NCBI RefSeq assembly: GCF_907164915.1
Contig: NC_061866.1
Location: 26,925,905 to 26,989,904, forward strand
Origin: Impatiens glandulifera
Lineage: Eukaryota; Streptophyta; Magnoliopsida; Ericales; Balsaminaceae
Length of the DNA stretch: 64,000 nucleotides
Direction of reading: 5' to 3'
Made by a program: the position numbers and the translations under genes. Below the pieces are notes generated by a model. It worked only from the letters and a program-made list of their open reading frames with translations, ran no database searches and was not told the DNA's origin. Shown in pieces: positions 1-11,382 of the stretch (positions are counted from its first letter, which is position 1; every line of letters starts with the position of its first letter).

Positions 1-224
1 CAATGAAATTCAATACAGTGAAATTTTATAGTTCCTAATTCCAATCTTTTTACGTCGGAATTGTAATTTCAATTTTCTTTTATATATTTTTTTAACAAAA
101 TAATTTTTTTTTATTATTTAAAACACGATTAAAGTTTTCAATCGATAATATTTGTTTTTGAAATTTAGAATTTTAAAATATTGAACCGATATTTTTGTTA
201 GTCGAGTAAGTTTAACGACACATT

Positions 225-1140
225 TTTTATACGTTTAACACGTTTTTGACATGTTTAACACATTTTTCACACATTAAAACACTTTTATGTCACGTTTAAC
301 ACGTTTTCAACATGTTTAACACGTTTTTCACACGTTTAACATGTTTTCATGTTTTTGGCACGTTTAACATGTTTTTTACATGTTGAACACATTAATCACG
401 TTTTTGGCACGTTTAACACATTTTGATACATTTAACACGTTTTCACGTCTTTGACACGTTTAACATGATTTTCACGTTTTTGACACGTTTAACACGTTTT
501 TGACACGTTTAATACATTTTCATACATCTTTCACATTTTGGCACGTTTAACAAAATTTTCACATATTTGGCACGTTTAACATGTTTTTGACACGTTTAAC
601 ATGTTTTTGACACGTTTAACATGTTTTTGACACGTTTAACATTTTCATATTTTTAACACGTTTTCAACACATTAACACGTTCATCATGTTTTTGGCACTT
701 TTCACACATTTTTTTAACGTGTTTGACACATTAAACACGTTTTTAACACCTTTTTCACACGTTTTGGCACGTTTTTCATGTATTGACACGTTTAACAAGT
801 TTTTCACATATTTGGCATGTTTTCACGTTTTGACACGTTTTTGACACATTTTTAACACATTAAACATGTTTATCATGGTTATAGCACGTTTAACATGTTT
901 TGACACGTTTAATACGTTTTTCACACGTTTAATATTTTTCAAATTTTTAACACATTTAATACGTTTTTTTTACATGTTTAACATATTTTTAACATATTTA
1001 ACACGTTTTTCACATTTTTAACAAGTTTTGGCATGTTTAACACATTTTTTTGCATGTTTAACATTTTTGATAAAATTGGGCACATTTATCACATTTTCAC
1101 ATGTTTAATACGTTTTGGCCGTTTAACACACTTATAGAAC
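225..1140 (+). repeat. Left array of ~20-bp repeats
   Basis: Dozens of degenerate copies of a unit close to ACACGTTTAACATGTTTTTG. Spacing varies, and the cleanest copies lie at about 575-640. ORFs crossing this array are by-products of the repeat. Confidence 0.85.
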
Positions 1141-1429
1141 ATTTAATATTTTTTGTTTGTTTAATGAATTAAGTTATTTTTGAAAATTAATAGGGTTTAC
1201 CATATTCAAGACTTTATTTTGTATGAATGATTTAAATATAATTTCAATAATTCATATTAATCTCACATTTTATTTCTTCAACTAATTTAGTAATTAAAAT
1301 ATTAAAATAATATAAAAAAACAAAATTATGTTAAACGGATAAATAAATAACGTATAATAATGTCAAAGACATATTAGACGAAGTAAAAAATAAATTAAAT
1401 GGGCCGAAAAATTTAAATGTTTCACAACT

Positions 1430-2206
1430 ATGTTAAACGGACCAAAACGTGGTAAACATGTTAAAAACGTATTAAAATGTCAAAATGTGTCAAAAGTACC
1501 AAAACGTATTAAATGTGCCATTAAACATGTCAAAACATGTTAAACGTGTTAAATGTGCTAAAAATGTGTTAAACATGCCAAAAAATAGGTTAAAACTTGT
1601 GAAATATGTTAAACGTGTCAAAAACGAATTAAATGTGCCAAAACGTGTGAAACGTGTGAGAATGTCAAAAACATGTTAAACGTGCCAAAAACGTGAAAAA
1701 TGTGTTAAACATGCAAAAAAACGTGGAAAACGTGTTAAACGTGCCAAAACGTGTTTAATATTCTAAAAATATGTTAAACGTACCAAAAATATGTTATATT
1801 ATCAAAACGTGTTAAACGTGTTAAATGTGTCAAAATGTGTAAACGTGCTAATCATGCCAAAACATGTTAAACGTGCCAAAAACGTAAAAAACACGTTAAA
1901 CGTGTAAATAGCGTGTGAAAAATATGTTAAACGTGTTAAACATGTCAAAACGTGTTAAACGTGCCAAAACCGTGTGAAAACGTGTTAAACATGTCAAAAA
2001 TGTGAAAATATGTGTTATGTGTAAAAACGTATTAAATATGTTAAAAACGTGTTTAAACATGTTAAAAACGTGAAAAATGTTTTTTTGGAAAAAACAGTTT
2101 AATGTCATTTTATTAAAAACGTATTAAACGTGTTGAACATGTTAAATATATCAAAAACGCATTAAATATGTCAAAAACATGTTAAACGTGCTAAAAATAT
2201 GTTCGA
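1430..2206 (-). repeat. Right array of ~20-bp repeats, inverted relative to the left array
   Basis: The same unit in the opposite orientation (CGTGTTAAACGTGCCAAAA on the plus strand). Together with the left array it could form an imperfect hairpin with arms of nearly 800 bp. Confidence 0.85.
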
Positions 2207-2300
2207 CTGTAATATAAATCAACGTTAGAGATATAAAATAAATAAATAACTAATTAATAAATATTTTAAAATGTTAATCTTTTAAGTATTTTTTGTAGTG

Positions 2301-2864
2301 GACTAATGATTATTTGATTACAATACCAACAAGATTTCTCTACCTAGTCTGACAGATAGATATAAAAAGTCATTCCCACTTGCTTTCTAGAGTTGTACAT
2401 AGAATATTAGGTTTATCTAAATAATATAATCCTTAAGGATATGTTTGGATAGTGAAATTTACATTGAATTATAATATAATTCAGAGAAAAATATAAAATT
2501 TTAATTCAATTCATGTTTGTAAAATAGAATATAATAAAAATAATTTTAATATATATTCTCCATATTCTCCTTATTTTTACTACGAATTGTTTCATTCAAA
2601 TAATAACTCCCTTACTGTATCGATCTTTATATAACTCCAAATTATCAATAATTACTGGACCATATACTAAATTACTAATTATGTGGCATGCACAATTATT
2701 CAAGTTACAATAATTTTGACTTACAAGAATAAGTATTCAAATTTAATTAACAATAGAAACAGTCTATATAAGATGTTGTACTAAACACTGTAGAGATTAA
2801 ACATAATTATTACTAATAAGATTTTTTTTTTAATTAAATCCAAAAAATAATTAAAAATCATTTT
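2301..2864. other. AT-rich intergenic DNA
   Basis: No ORF, RNA gene or clear repeat recognised. It separates the CACTA-like element from the SINE. Confidence 0.6.
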
Positions 2865-2875
2865 ATAAATACTAT

Positions 2876-3029
2876 CATCATTAATCTTTCCAAGATAATT
2901 CAGTGGTAAGAGTTGGCGAGAACAAAATGTCACGAGTTCGATTTCATCTGCAATCTTTGAGTTTAAGTGGGGAAAATGACAATGACTTGTCGGTGTCATT
3001 CTAGTTCTCCTTTATTCCCAAAAAAATAA
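2876..3029 (+). mobile_element. tRNA-derived SINE
   Basis: A Pol III box A-like stretch (TGGTAAGAGTTGG, 2903-2915) and a box B-like stretch (GAGTTCGATTT, 2934-2944) lie about 20 bases apart, as in tRNA-related plant SINEs. The element ends in an A-rich tail. A perfect 11-bp direct repeat, ATAAATACTAT, flanks it at 2865-2875 and 3030-3040, which supports target-primed insertion. It is too divergent to be a working tRNA gene. Confidence 0.75.
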
Positions 3030-3040
3030 ATAAATACTAT

Positions 3041-3690
3041 TATAATGAATTACATTATTTAATTAAAATATTAAAATATTTTTTATTTAGAAAATATAAT
3101 TTATCATTATATATTAATAACATTAATTAACATTTTCAAATAAACCAAAACTTTTATAAAACACTTCATACCGAAACAAAACACTTATTGATCAATAATT
3201 AATTAACTTAATTAGTCTGAATAAGCATTAAGAGGGCTAAATTATATTGTATATTTTATATTAATTTAAATAAGAATTCATTACAGATGTTACGTTAACT
3301 TAAACTCCATACTTTTAATTAAAGTTACTTTTACAAAGTAAGTTTGTTTAGAGTTAAAAATTTGTCAATCAACATTTTATAAATATATATTTTTTTTAAA
3401 TAAAAAAGAATCAAACATTATTTTATAACTCACTCGTTAATAATATCACTAAATTCTTTAAATAAACTAAAGTTTAAATTTATAAAATGTAAAAAAAAAT
3501 TATATTTTATTTTAAAAATCCACCCTAGGACTCTAGAAGAATGTAAATTTTATTTATAAACTTGTAGGGAATTATTGAATTTATTTCTAATTATATATAT
3601 AACTTGTTAAAAATGTCAAAATTATTTAATTTAACATAATTATGAAACAGAATTAAATGTTTATCCACGTGGAAATACCACGTCATATTC

Positions 3691-3734
<44 letters not shown>

Positions 3735-3972
3735 CCTAATTTTATGATTTAAAAAAGACACCTCCGGCTAATAAATAAATAAATAAAAGTAATAAAATAA
3801 AATATTTCAATTTCACAAAATTGACCATCTCGATTCCACTGTCATCAGTAGATACTCGATTAGGGTTTTAATCTGAATATTTAACTAATTTGTTAAGAGG
3901 AGGGAGAACTAAAAGAAATTTACATCGGCTCCTTCTCCTCAACTCAAACTGCTTCAGTCACCAGAGAGGCAG
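3041..3972. other. AT-rich intergenic DNA with (TA)n microsatellite
   Basis: A TA dinucleotide run occupies about 3695-3731. Nothing else is recognisable up to the FtsH pseudogene. Confidence 0.7.
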
Positions 3973-4612
3973 ATGATTCATTCATCCATCAATTGCTTCT
4001 TACACCATAACTAATCCACTCATGTCCTAAAATTTTCTTGCTAATTCTTTAATGATCATTTCTCCCCCAACTCCAAAAACGACGAGACTCTTGTTTTTTC
4101 TCTCTAATCAGAAGAGATTTATAATTCCGCAATAGGTCCTCAGAGGAGGAAGATCAAATAATGGATTGCAATCTGTTTCATCCAAAACTACTTTAGCTCT
4201 ATGTTACTCTTCACCTCAGTTTCTCCCCCAAGCTCTTATCATCGATGCTCCAATCACTCCACCACCTATAATTCAAGCCGAAAATCCTAAATCAAATCCA
4301 ACAAATCCTTCGTTGTTTTCGCAGAATCTCGTCTATACAGCGCTGAAACCACAAACCACTGTTTCAGCTTCACTTTTCACCTGCCAAAACCTTCACCTTT
4401 TGATCTCCCAGAAGGCGTGCAGTGGCGGTATAACGAGTTCTTAAACGTGGTAAGGAAGGGAAAGTCCAGAGAGTCCGATTTAGCAAAGACGTCGGCACAC
4501 TTCAGCTTCAGTTCACTGTCGTCGATGGACGCCGCACAACAGTGACGGTCCCAAACGATCCCGACGACATCGATATATTGGCAATGAACGTCGATATTTC
4601 GTTGTCGAAGGA
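3973..4612 (+). pseudogene. FTSH: Truncated chloroplast FtsH metalloprotease (FTSH1/FTSH5-type) pseudogene
   Basis: Conceptual translation matches the N-terminal part of type-A thylakoid FtsH proteases, which degrade damaged photosystem II D1 protein. Visible landmarks are SPPTPKTTR near 4050, the proline-rich linker with PITPPPIIQAENPK and FSQNLV (4245-4335), LPEGVQWRYNEFLNVVRKGK (4408-4467), and then, one frame over, VRFSKD, VVDGRR and VTVPNDPDDIDILAMN (4470-4590). Breaks include stops near 4006 and 4042 and a TAG at 4133-4135. A one-base deletion near 4468 shifts the frame after KGK. Everything downstream (membrane span, AAA ATPase, HEXXH protease) is missing. The copy ends at 4613 in an inverted repeat of its own earlier sequence. 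The upstream start at 3973 is tentative. The identification is firm. Confidence 0.88.
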
Positions 4613-4636
4613 GGTTTTGGCAGGTGAAAAGTGAAG
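4368..4636. repeat. 24-bp perfect inverted repeat at the FtsH pseudogene breakpoint
   Basis: Bases 4368-4391 and 4613-4636 are exact reverse complements over 24 nt, 221 bases apart. The left arm lies within FtsH-like coding sequence. The right arm begins exactly where similarity to FtsH ends, so the truncation and the inversion share a breakpoint. Confidence 0.9.
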
Positions 4637-4708
4637 GTTAAAATGTTTTTTATTTACTTTTATTTATTAAATGGATCCATTTGGAATGATAAAATTATGT
4701 TAAAAATA

Positions 4709-5474
4709 GGGAAGAATGTAATTTACCATTGAACTATAAAGAAATATTCACGTATATCACTGAACTAATTTTTGTTTATTCATACCACTATAGTTGAGTT
4801 TAATGTTCATCTATGTCACTGCTGGATAAAAACATTCAATTCCGTTAAGTTTTCCATTAGATAATGACACGTGTGATTGATATGTTATTTTTTTTAAAAA
4901 TAATATATATATTATATTTTTATTTTTATTTTTATTCATAATTTCTAAATAATAAAACTTTTATATTTTTAGAAGCATTAACCAAACAATATAGACATTT
5001 TGAGAGACACTAACAATGATTCACTTCTTTTTTTAAATCAATATATTTTTAATATTTATTTTTATTAATATTATTATTTAAAAATGTTAATAAAAATAAA
5101 TATTTAAAATATATTAATTAAAATAAAGTGAATTGTTGTTAATGTTTCTCAAAATATATAATTTATTTGATTAATACCTTTGAAATGTAAATTAAGTTTT
5201 ATTATTTAAAATAGTGAATAAAAATAAAAATAAAAATAAAAATAAAAATAAAAATAAAAATAAAAATATAATATATATTAATTTTTAAAAAATGACATGT
5301 CAATCACACGTGTTATCATTTAATGGAAAACTTAACAAATTTGAATATTTTTGTCCAGCAATAACATAGATGAACATTAAACTCAACTACAGTGGTATGA
5401 AAGAAAAAAAAATTAGTTCAGTGATATAAATAAATATTCTGTTATAGTTAAATGATAAAATTAACATTATTTCC
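4709..5474. mobile_element. Mutator-like MITE forming one long hairpin
   Basis: The two halves are near-complete inverted repeats of each other; for example, the block around 4722-4900 recurs in reverse at 5284-5466, and the similarity continues almost to the centre near 5085. A perfect 10-bp direct repeat, GTTAAAAATA, flanks it at 4699-4708 and 5475-5484. TSDs of 9-11 bp and long TIRs are the Mutator/MULE signature. The ends read GGGAAGAATGT and, in reverse complement, GGAAATAATGT. No coding capacity. It contains an (AAAAAT)n run near 5217-5267. It sits about 140 bp upstream of the UGT start codon. Confidence 0.82.
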
Positions 5475-5543
5475 GTTAAAAATATATATATACCAAACTT
5501 TCTTTCAAACATTATTCCCAAATTTTGATTATTCAAAACATTC

Positions 5544-5610
5544 TATATAAATGCACACCCATAACCAAGTATTCACAAACATCACACACACTACACTCTC
5601 TCTCTCTCTC
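5544..5610 (+). promoter_or_regulatory. UGT core promoter and CT-rich leader
   Basis: TATATAA at 5544-5550 is a good TATA box 66 bases before the ATG, implying a short 5' UTR. The leader contains a CT run (about 5593-5610). Only about 60 bp separate the TATA box from the right TSD of the MITE, so upstream control elements would have to lie within or beyond that insertion. Confidence 0.6.
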
Positions 5611-5615
5611 TAACT

Positions 5616-7040
5616 ATGGCCATAATCCCTCACTTAGTAATGGCGCCTTCTGTAGGAATGGGACATCTCATTCCACAAGTGGAAATCGCAAAACGCCTTG
5701 TCCAATTACACGGCTTTTCCGTCACCTTCTTAATTCCCGGCGACGGCCCTCCTTCTACCTCCCAGAAAGCCTTTCTCGACTCCCTACCGGAGAAAATGGA
5801 TCACATCCTCCTTCCTCCGGTTAACTTGGACGACCTTCCACCGGAAACAAAGATAGAATCCCGAATCTGTCTCATCAATTCCAGATCCCAAACCCATCTC
5901 AAAGATGCTCTACAAACATTGATCGTTGAGAAGCCCGTCGTCGCCTTGATCACCGATCTTTTCGGCACCGAATGTTTTTACATCGCTGAGGAATTGATGA
6001 TTCCGGCGTATCTCTTCTTCCCGTCAACTGCAATGGTTCTTTCTCTGTTCCTCTATTTACCCCAGCTCGACAGGGATGTAGAATGTGAATATAAAGATAT
6101 GGGTGAACTGGTTCGGATTCCGGGTTGTATCCCGATTCACGGGAGTGTTCTTCTTGACCCGTTTCAGGACCGGAAAGACGATGTTTACAAACATTTTCTC
6201 GAGCAGGCTAAGCGGTATAGAATGGCCAGGGGTATTCTTGTAAATTCATTTGAGGAGTTGGAAAGCGGGGCATTGAAGGCTCTTTGTGAATCCGAACCCG
6301 GAAAACCACCCGTTTACCCGGTGGGTCCATTGATTAAGATTGGTTCGAGTATTTGGAAAGATGATAAAACGGGTTGTTTGAATTTTTTAGAAAGTCAACC
6401 TGACAAGTCTGTTTTATTTGTATCTTTTGGAAGTGGAGGAACTTTGAATTACACTGAATTCATAGAGCTGGCATTGGGTTTGGAATTGAGTGGTGAACGG
6501 TTTATTTGGGTTATTCGTTGCCCTGATGAAACGAGCGACGCGGCTTACTTGGGTGGGGGAAGCCAAGACGACCCATTGTCATTCCTACCGGTTGGATACT
6601 TAGACCGGATTAAGGGTCGCGGGTTTCTGCTACCCGCATGGGCTCCCCAAGCCGAGATCTTGGAACATAGATCCACGGGTGGTTTCTTGACTCATTGTGG
6701 GTGGAATTCGATTCTCGAGAGCGTGGCAAAAGGAGTGCCGATGATCGCTTGCCCGCTCTACGCCGAGCAAAAGATGAACTTGATCACGGTGACAAATGCT
6801 GTAAAGGTGGGGTTGGGGTTGAGAGTTATTGAGAAAGAGGAGATTGGTCGAGTCGTGAAAAGTTTAATGGAAGGGGAAGAAGGGAAAGAGGCTAGGGTTC
6901 GAGTGGAGGAGCTTAAGGAATCCACTTTGAAGGCTCTAGGTCTAGAGGGCTCGTCGGCTAAAGCACTTGCGAATGTTGCGGTTGAATGGAAAAGTTATCT
7001 CAACTTGTCAACTAATGATGAGAATGTTATTATTAAGTGA
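5616..7040 (+). CDS. UGT72B: UDP-glycosyltransferase, UGT72B-like (hydroquinone/monolignol glucosyltransferase type)
   Basis: Intact intronless ORF of 474 residues, the usual length for plant family-1 (GT1) enzymes, which move glucose from UDP-glucose to small acceptors in the cytosol. The N-terminal GMGHLIP motif carries the likely catalytic His17. Asp114 in LITDLFGTE is the likely activating partner. The 44-residue PSPG sugar-donor box spans residues 342-385, starts WAPQAEIL, contains HCGWNS and ends in Gln385, as usual for UDP-glucose users. Overall pattern (DPFQDRKDD, VSFGSGGTL, LYAEQKMN) is that of UGT72B, known to act on phenolics such as hydroquinone, chlorophenols and monolignol-type aldehydes. 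The exact acceptor is inferred. The first ATG of the frame follows a TATA box and CT-rich leader. GC-richer than its surroundings, with no sign of decay. Confidence 0.95.
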   Translation: MAIIPHLVMAPSVGMGHLIPQVEIAKRLVQLHGFSVTFLIPGDGPPSTSQKAFLDSLPEKMDHILLPPVNLDDLPPETKIESRICLINSRSQTHLKDALQTLIVEKPVVALITDLFGTECFYIAEELMIPAYLFFPSTAMVLSLFLYLPQLDRDVECEYKDMGELVRIPGCIPIHGSVLLDPFQDRKDDVYKHFLEQAKRYRMARGILVNSFEELESGALKALCESEPGKPPVYPVGPLIKIGSSIWKDDKTGCLNFLESQPDKSVLFVSFGSGGTLNYTEFIELALGLELSGERFIWVIRCPDETSDAAYLGGGSQDDPLSFLPVGYLDRIKGRGFLLPAWAPQAEILEHRSTGGFLTHCGWNSILESVAKGVPMIACPLYAEQKMNLITVTNAVKVGLGLRVIEKEEIGRVVKSLMEGEEGKEARVRVEELKESTLKALGLEGSSAKALANVAVEWKSYLNLSTNDENVIIK

Positions 7041-8160
7041 GAATTAGTTTGATGAGGGTCCATGATTTGATGGATGGATTTTGTTCTTTGTGTTTTGTCT
7101 TATTTTATTATGAGAATTCAAGACTTGCATGTGTGGTATAAGATTGGATATTTTGTTGCAAACATTCCCTACTCCCTTGTTCCTTCTCAGAGGGAGACAG
7201 AGGGAGAGGTAAAACAGTCTTTTTCACATTTTTTTTTTTTTTAGTTTTACCCTTTCTTGTGAGGAAACCGTGATGTTTGGTAAAAAAAAATGTGGTGTGG
7301 AAAGAGGGTATTTTTGATTGGTTTGGGTCATCTTATTTCGTGTTGTATCATTTCAAAAGAAAAAAAAAAAAAAAAAATCTAAGTTGGTTTGATTACTCCT
7401 TTTTTCTTTTAAATGATAAAAATGTTCAAGTTTTTTTTTTTTTACTTTTACCTCCTTGTGAGTGGAATCGATGTTTAGTAGCTGACGACCTTACCAACGT
7501 TTAATTTTATCATTTAAGCTAACAAATATTTAAAATTATTTTCAATAATTTGTGGTCATGGTCAACTTTATTGGAATTGAATTATTAAAAAGTAAATATA
7601 GTAATATGTTCTGAAGAGAATATTATTAGATTGCATCTCAATGAATTAGTTCCTCAGGGACTATTAAATGTAATACACACTTTAGACAAGAAGATTCAAC
7701 ATTATAAGTATTTATATTAGGAAAAAAAAAATTGAATTTTAGCTCTAACATAAATGTAGATTTTAGCTTTTAGGATATATTTTGATTAGGTTTGATTCAA
7801 CTTATTTGAGATTTTTGTAATTATTAAAAATCTACCCTCTAATTTATAATATTAAAATAAAATTTTGATTTATTTTTAAATAAATAAAATTAAATTAATT
7901 AACGGTGATAGACAAAAACCAATTAAAACAATTAATTAGACTAATTAGTGTGATAATTAAAGCCTAATTAATTAAAAAAATTTGTCAAAATAATAAAAAT
8001 AAAATTATTTAAAATAAATATTTTACTCATTTATCTAAAAATAATTTTACAAAAATAATTATTTATTTAAACCTAAAAATCTACCAGATAAAATAAAATA
8101 AATTAGTAAAATATTTACCATATTTATTTTAATATTTTGTGTACTTAAAAAGATCAAAAT
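7041..8160. other. UGT 3' flank and AT-rich intergenic DNA
   Basis: Contains the presumed 3' UTR of the UGT gene and several T and A homopolymer runs (for example 7359-7376 and 7430-7443). No further gene or element recognised. Confidence 0.6.
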
Positions 8161-8199
8161 TTAAAACCAAGAGGGTAAAAGAAAATCAATTTCAAACAA

Positions 8200-9694
8200 A
8201 CCTTTAAGGTTTTAATAAAAAACTAAACACATGATCGGGTGTGGTCGAAACTCCCAAATGAAGTTGCATCTGAAAAATGAGTCATCAGATAAGCATCAAA
8301 TTCTCATCCGACGCTTAGAAGCGCTCTACATAGCCCATTGTAGCGGAAGCAAAGCGTGTCCGGGTCGCAACAGAATAGCCAACGGGACGTTAGCTTCGTT
8401 CCTCAAACGTTGACGGAACGCCAAACACTTGATAGAACTCTAACGAAATGCCAAACACGCATGAAACAGGGTCGTTTTGGCCTCCAATCATCTTCCTCAT
8501 CGCGATGCCGAGTAGATAAGCATGAAGATACGTGGATGATTTTGCCAAGTTGGAACTCAGCCGTTAGTCCACCATTTTTGGCTCATTTAAAGCCTAAAAC
8601 GATCACCGTACGATGGTGATCATTTCTATATATCAAAGTAGGAATGAATCATCCATATTTCGACAACTTTAGCCAAGAACAACCCAATGTCAAGCCTCCA
8701 CCAACTCAGGATGAGTATAAATACACTCCTAAGTCATTCTCAAAGCAAAAAATCTAATCTCCCCACTCAAATCACGATTTTACAGAAATCTGCCATTAAA
8801 GCTCAAAACTTTTACATTTTTTTAAAATCCATTTGAGGCCTTAAAGTTTTGATCTATGCATCCCAAAAGCTTCCTTAAGAATCAATGACCCTAAAACATA
8901 AATCAACATGATTAATCCCTGGCCTAAAAAGAAGTCTAAAACTTGTTCTAGTAAAACTTCTTTATGGTGGAAGTCAAAAACGATTGTCCACATCTACGCC
9001 CCGATAAATATCGCGGAAACACGTTGTGGGAAGGATTTTCAACCCAGTTTCATGAAAACCACAACGGTCAATATGCCTTCCACATTGCCCGTAGGGACCA
9101 GAAGGGATAACGAGCCTAGAGCTCTTAACCCAGGAGGCAACCTCCTAAATTAACTGAAAAGGACAAATGATAACATTATATCGAGCACATAAAACACAGT
9201 CCTCAATGAATTAAGCAAGACTACCAACACCACCCTTAAAGAACTAGTAAGATCATATCCGCTAGTTCGTAACATAATATTATCGACTTTGAAGACAAGG
9301 ATCATCCATCAACCGAATCAAACCATGATAAAGCCCTATACATTTTTGAGCAAATTGTGGAAAAATCATTATGATGGTCCTAATAGACAAAGAATTTTCT
9401 CTCAATATATGTCCTTGGACGATTTTTTAGAAAATAGGCGTATCCCGAGACAAGATCATACCATCTAACCTATGTGTTAGAGGCTTTAACAACTATCACC
9501 GTGAGATAATGGGTTGCCTCATGTGCATTGCCCAAGTGGCTGACATACCTTTTCAAGTTGACTTTTGTGTCATCAACATGCAACCTTCATATAATTTTAT
9601 CTTAGGATGACAATGACTACATCAAATCAAGGCTTTAGCCTCTACACTACATCAAAAGCTCAAGTTCACCGTCAACGACCAAGTTTTCACAGTC
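8200..9694 (+). mobile_element. Decayed Ty3/gypsy element, 5' part (LTR-like and protease remnant)
   Basis: Bases 8200-8880 are GC-richer and include a TATA box (TATAAATA, 8715-8722), which suggests an old LTR, though no partner copy lies in the window. From about 9505 the translation shows the C-terminal end of a retropepsin domain: QVADIPFQVDFCVI, then PSYNFILG, then LHQKLKFTVNDQVFTV, the familiar segment between the protease fold and reverse transcriptase in plant Ty3 elements. Several stops and frameshifts are present. At 9694 the frame is interrupted by Copia element E1, and it resumes after the TSD at 19746, where FTV continues with NDETDT. Confidence 0.6.
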
Positions 9695-11333
9695 TGTTGA
9701 GAAAATTAAGAGTTAATTAACTTAGAAGAAATAGTTTGGAAAACTAAGTAAAGAGTTAATTAACAGAAAAGTGCTAAATATTAATCAATTAAGGTTTGAT
9801 GATGTTTAGACATGAATGAAGCTAAGTAGTCTACTTATTTCTATGTAGGTGCATCAAAATTGGCTAAGTTAGACGCGGTCTAAGCATGCTAATTAGACAT
9901 GATACGTAGTTATACGTGCCATTCTAACAGATACGTAGTTAGACGTTCCAGTCTAACATATACGTAGTTAGACGTGCCAGTCTAACAGATACGTAGTTAG
10001 ACGTATCAATCTAACAGATACGTAGGTAGACGTGCCAGTCTAACAGATACATAGTTAGATGTGTCAGTCTAACAGATAAGTAGTTAGACGTTCCAGTCTA
10101 ACAGCTACGTAGTTAGACGTGCCAGTCTAACAGATACGTAATTAGATGTGCCAGTCTAACAGATACGTAGTTAGACGTGCCAATCTAACAGATACGGAGT
10201 TAGACGTGCCAGTCTAACAGATAAATAGTTAGACGTGCCAGTCTAACAGATGTGTAGTTAGACGTGCAAGTCTAACTCCTTCAGATTAGTCTGAAGTGAT
10301 GTAAGGTTAGATGTTGTAGTCTAACTTCATTAGACGTGGTAGTCTACTGGGATGCGTAGTTAGACGTTATAGTCTAACTCCATTAAACGTGAAAGTCTAA
10401 TGGATCTCTCTGATAGACGTTAACGTCTAACTGTATTAGACTTGGTGGTCTAATGGAGCTCGTATAATGCCTCGCTTTAACAGCCGTTTGAAGTTAAAAT
10501 ATGTTTACCCACGATCAACTAGCTATACGCTACTCCAGCTCCAATTTCTCATATAGTTCAGTACCCACGATCAACTAGCTATACTTGCATTAAATGAATG
10601 AACGCCACATACGAAAATATTCCACCCACTACTTGTTTAGTACATGATAGTTGCAGAAGGATATCCCGCACACTATCGTTCAGTATGGCCACGTTCCAGA
10701 AGTACAGAGCCTGCTATACTCTTTCCGTTAAGAAGTCATCCTTTGGGCGCGTGCCACATGTCCATATAGAAGATTTGACTGTTGGTGTCCTTCCACTATA
10801 TTTAGCTGTTCAAGGACAACGGACAAATCTGCCAGAACAATTAGAAGTTACTCTACTCACATTACTCACGAATTACCAAATCACTCTTGTAGTTACTAAT
10901 TGTACATCATACTCAAGTTCAAGAGAGAGAATAAAAAATATTGTTTTAGCTTAGAGATATTCTTAATCATATTGTAAGTTGAATAGAGTCTGTTCTGTTC
11001 AACAGAGTGCTAGCTATTCAGTGAACTGTATTTGATTCAAGAAGTTTAGTGAAATCCTTCCGGTTGTTGAAAGAAGGGGTGACGTAGGAGAGTTATCTCT
11101 GAACATTCATAAACATATTGTTGTTTTCTTTCCTTCTGTCTTTCATTATTCATTGGTTCAAGACTTCAAACCCAAACAAACAATTCCGCACTTGAATTGT
11201 TTCAAGTGTTTATGATGGTTTGCGAAGAATAGAAAAAGATATTAATCCCTAACAGGATTTCTATCAATCCGTTTGTCCGTAGTTGTTATCAATAGTCAGA
11301 CCCCCATCTCTATTGATTACACCGATTCTATCA
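9695..11333 (+). repeat. E1 5' LTR
   Basis: 1,639 bp. A probable TATA box, TATATTTA, is at 10797-10804. A TTGAAYA/TGTTCAA stem-loop lies near 10979-11002. It is about 240 bp shorter than the 3' LTR because its internal hairpin array has fewer units. Confidence 0.9.
9903..10276 (+). repeat. Array of 13 hairpin units (29 bp each) in the E1 5' LTR
   Basis: Each 29-bp unit joins a spacer like AGATACGTAG to the inverted repeat TTAGACGTGCCAGTCTAA (6-bp stem, 6-base loop). Thirteen units follow one another. Looser TTAGAC/GTCTAA copies continue to about 10460. Confidence 0.9.
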
Positions 11334-11335
11334 AT

Positions 11336-11347
11336 TGGTATTAGATC
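11336..11347 (+). other. E1 primer-binding site
   Basis: TGGTATTAGATC two bases after the LTR end matches the initiator Met-tRNA site TGGTATCAGAGC at 10 of 12 positions, the usual primer of plant Copia elements. Confidence 0.75.
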
Positions 11348-11382
11348 TCTGTTTCTATTCTCAAGCAACAAGAACCTGAATC

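Larger units (their letters stand above)
200..2300. mobile_element. CACTA-like non-autonomous DNA element with inverted repeat arrays
   Basis: Two arrays of short repeats face each other: one reads CACGTTTAACACG on the plus strand, the other is its reverse complement, with about 290 bp of unique AT-rich DNA between them. Symmetry continues past the arrays: AGTCGA near 200 mirrors TCGACT near 2203, and ATTTTAAAATATT near 172 mirrors 2258-2272. The right end reads TTTTTTGTAGTG at 2289-2300, which is the En/Spm (CACTA) terminus in reverse. CACTA elements are known for subterminal repeats that bind their own transposase. No matching CACTACAAAAAA is seen on the left, so that end is degenerate or lies before the window. 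No transposase ORF is present. A Foldback-type element, whose long arms are built of tandem subrepeats, is the main alternative. Confidence 0.55.

Noticed and set aside
1485..2108. Short ORFs on both strands over the repeat arrays
   Set aside because: Low-complexity translations of the ~20-bp repeats with no protein features.
2885..2950. Possible tRNA gene
   Set aside because: Boxes A and B are present but no cloverleaf; TSD and A-rich tail show a SINE.
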